This document shows positions 63,116 to 64,000 of a stretch of 64,000 nt of DNA, in pieces. The notes below the pieces were generated by a model, which made no database searches, was not told the DNA's origin, and worked only from the letters and a program-made list of their open reading frames with translations. The stretch comes from an uncultured Poribacteria bacterium (GTDB lineage: Bacteria; Poribacteria; WGA-4E; WGA-3G). Numbering within the stretch: the first letter of the stretch is position 1; every line of letters begins with the position of its first letter. The DNA lies in NCBI GenBank assembly GCA_951813545.1, contig OX638352.1:496001-560000 (forward strand). The letters run 5' to 3'. The position numbers and the translations under genes are program-made.

Positions 63116-64000
63116 ATGAACATTGATCCTATCAAACTGGAACTTTACAAAAATATGCTGACCTCGGTTGCCGAAGAGATGGGCGTAACGCTACAACGTA
63201 CAGCGTTCTCACCGAACATCAAGGAACGCCTCGATTTCTCATGTGCTGTGTTTGATAGTACCAGCAAAATGGTTGCACAAGCCGCACACATTCCCGTGCA
63301 TCTCGGTTCTATGCCGCTCTCGGTCCTTGCGGCTATTGACCAAACCGAGATGGCACCCGGTGATATGATCGCCCTTAATGACCCATACAGTGGCGGCACC
63401 CATCTGCCTGATATTACGCTCGTCGCGCCTGTCTTCTCAAATGAAAATGGGAATGAATCAGAAAGTAAACCCATCTTTTTCGTCGCAAATCGTGCACACC
63501 ACGCAGACGTAGGTGGAATGTCCCCAGGTTCAATGCCGATTGCAACAAGTGTAATTCAGGAGGGCATTAGGATTCCGCCTGTCAAACTCATCCGAGGTGG
63601 AGAATTGGACACCGATCTCTGGAAACTCATTCTCGCAAATGTCCGTACACCCGAAGAACGCCGTGGTGATATGGAAGCACAACTCGCCGCGAACCGCGTC
63701 GGCGAACGTCGATTGCAGGAAATGGTAACCAAATATGGCACGACAGAAATTACAGCGTACATGCAGGAACTGTGCGAGTACGCAAGCCGGATGGTCCGGG
63801 CACGCCTCCAAGAAATCCCCGATGGACGTTACACATACACCGATGTACTTGATAATGACGGCATCACCGATGAACCTATTACAATACAGGTCGCGATTGA
63901 GATCGAAAATGACACGGCATTAGTTGATTTCACCGGCACGGCAGAACAAGCACGAGGCTCAGTTAACGCGATTTACGCGATTACCCTTTCCGCAGTTTTT
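63116..64000 (+). CDS. Hydantoinase B/oxoprolinase-family protein, 3' end beyond window
   Basis: The frame is open from ATG at 63116 to the last base (295 codons). It matches the N-terminal part of HyuB/oxoprolinase subunit B: IKLELYKNMLTSVAEEMG, LQRTAFSPNIKERLDFSCAVFD, GSMPLSVLAAI, PGDMIALNDPYSGGTHLPDITL, FFVANRAHHADVGGMSPGSMP, and EERRGDMEAQLAANRVGERR. These enzymes open hydantoins or 5-oxoproline with ATP, usually with a HyuA partner, which is not upstream here. Full-length relatives have about 500-600 residues, so roughly half is seen. No clear Shine-Dalgarno. It lies 21 bases after the DUF3800 gene but is unrelated in function. Confidence 0.92.
   Translation, partial: MNIDPIKLELYKNMLTSVAEEMGVTLQRTAFSPNIKERLDFSCAVFDSTSKMVAQAAHIPVHLGSMPLSVLAAIDQTEMAPGDMIALNDPYSGGTHLPDITLVAPVFSNENGNESESKPIFFVANRAHHADVGGMSPGSMPIATSVIQEGIRIPPVKLIRGGELDTDLWKLILANVRTPEERRGDMEAQLAANRVGERRLQEMVTKYGTTEITAYMQELCEYASRMVRARLQEIPDGRYTYTDVLDNDGITDEPITIQVAIEIENDTALVDFTGTAEQARGSVNAIYAITLSAVF

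Overview
The window looks like chromosomal DNA of an uncultured, Gram-negative-type bacterium of moderate GC content. Several Gfo/Idh/MocA oxidoreductases, secreted lectin-fold, F5/8-type and CRTAC1-type proteins, TPR proteins, frequent GTG/TTG starts and scattered toxin-antitoxin genes are reminiscent of Candidatus Poribacteria or a related group. That placement is inferred from gene style only. No rRNA, tRNA or CRISPR array was seen.

Layout. 1-7.4 kb: a cut YtxH protein, larB, a small ABC exporter, two inositol-type sugar enzymes (IolG- and IolE-like), and a PIN / small partner / TPR group. 7.8-12.3 kb: a large protein of unknown function, an IS982-family insertion sequence with a nonsense codon, and a small secreted protein with a strong terminator. 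12.4-20.4 kb: methylmalonate-semialdehyde dehydrogenase, an S41 protease, gatA, gatC and a PcrA/UvrD helicase. 20.5-27.5 kb: a hicAB cassette wedged between two copies of the uvrA 3' end, uvrA, then a co-directed Phd antitoxin, a tandemly duplicated nucleotidyltransferase-like protein and an MNT-HEPN fusion. 27.8-39.2 kb: a VOC protein, secreted proteins sharing a short C-terminal motif, an oxidoreductase, an ArsC/Spx-like gene with an in-frame TGA where a CxxC cysteine is expected (candidate selenoprotein), an epimerase, an AvaI/BsoBI-type restriction-modification pair, a CRTAC1/TPR pair and a LamG-like protein. 39.3-60.5 kb: a radical SAM gene and a nearly complete division and cell wall (dcw) cluster on the minus strand. 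60.6-64 kb: another oxidoreductase, two tandem copies of a structured RNA element directly upstream of a DUF3800 gene, and the start of a hydantoinase B-type gene.

How it works together. The dcw block runs rsmH-ftsL-ftsI-murE-(hydrolase)-murF-ddl-mraY-murD-ftsW-murG-murC-ftsQ-ftsA-ftsZ. It encodes the path from UDP-MurNAc to lipid II and the septal machinery. mraZ and murB are missing from the cluster, and murF has a membrane N-terminus. Three inositol-pathway-like enzymes lie within the first 14 kb but not in one operon.

The best candidates for undescribed biology are the tandem RNA plus DUF3800 locus (61.86-63.09 kb), the UxxC selenoprotein candidate (31.97-32.32 kb), the hicAB insertion that gives uvrA a replacement 3' end (20.6-21.6 kb), and the shared C-terminal motif on secreted proteins. 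Starts were chosen by ribosome-binding sites and family alignment and often differ from the longest ORF. All repeats, stems and promoters were found by eye.
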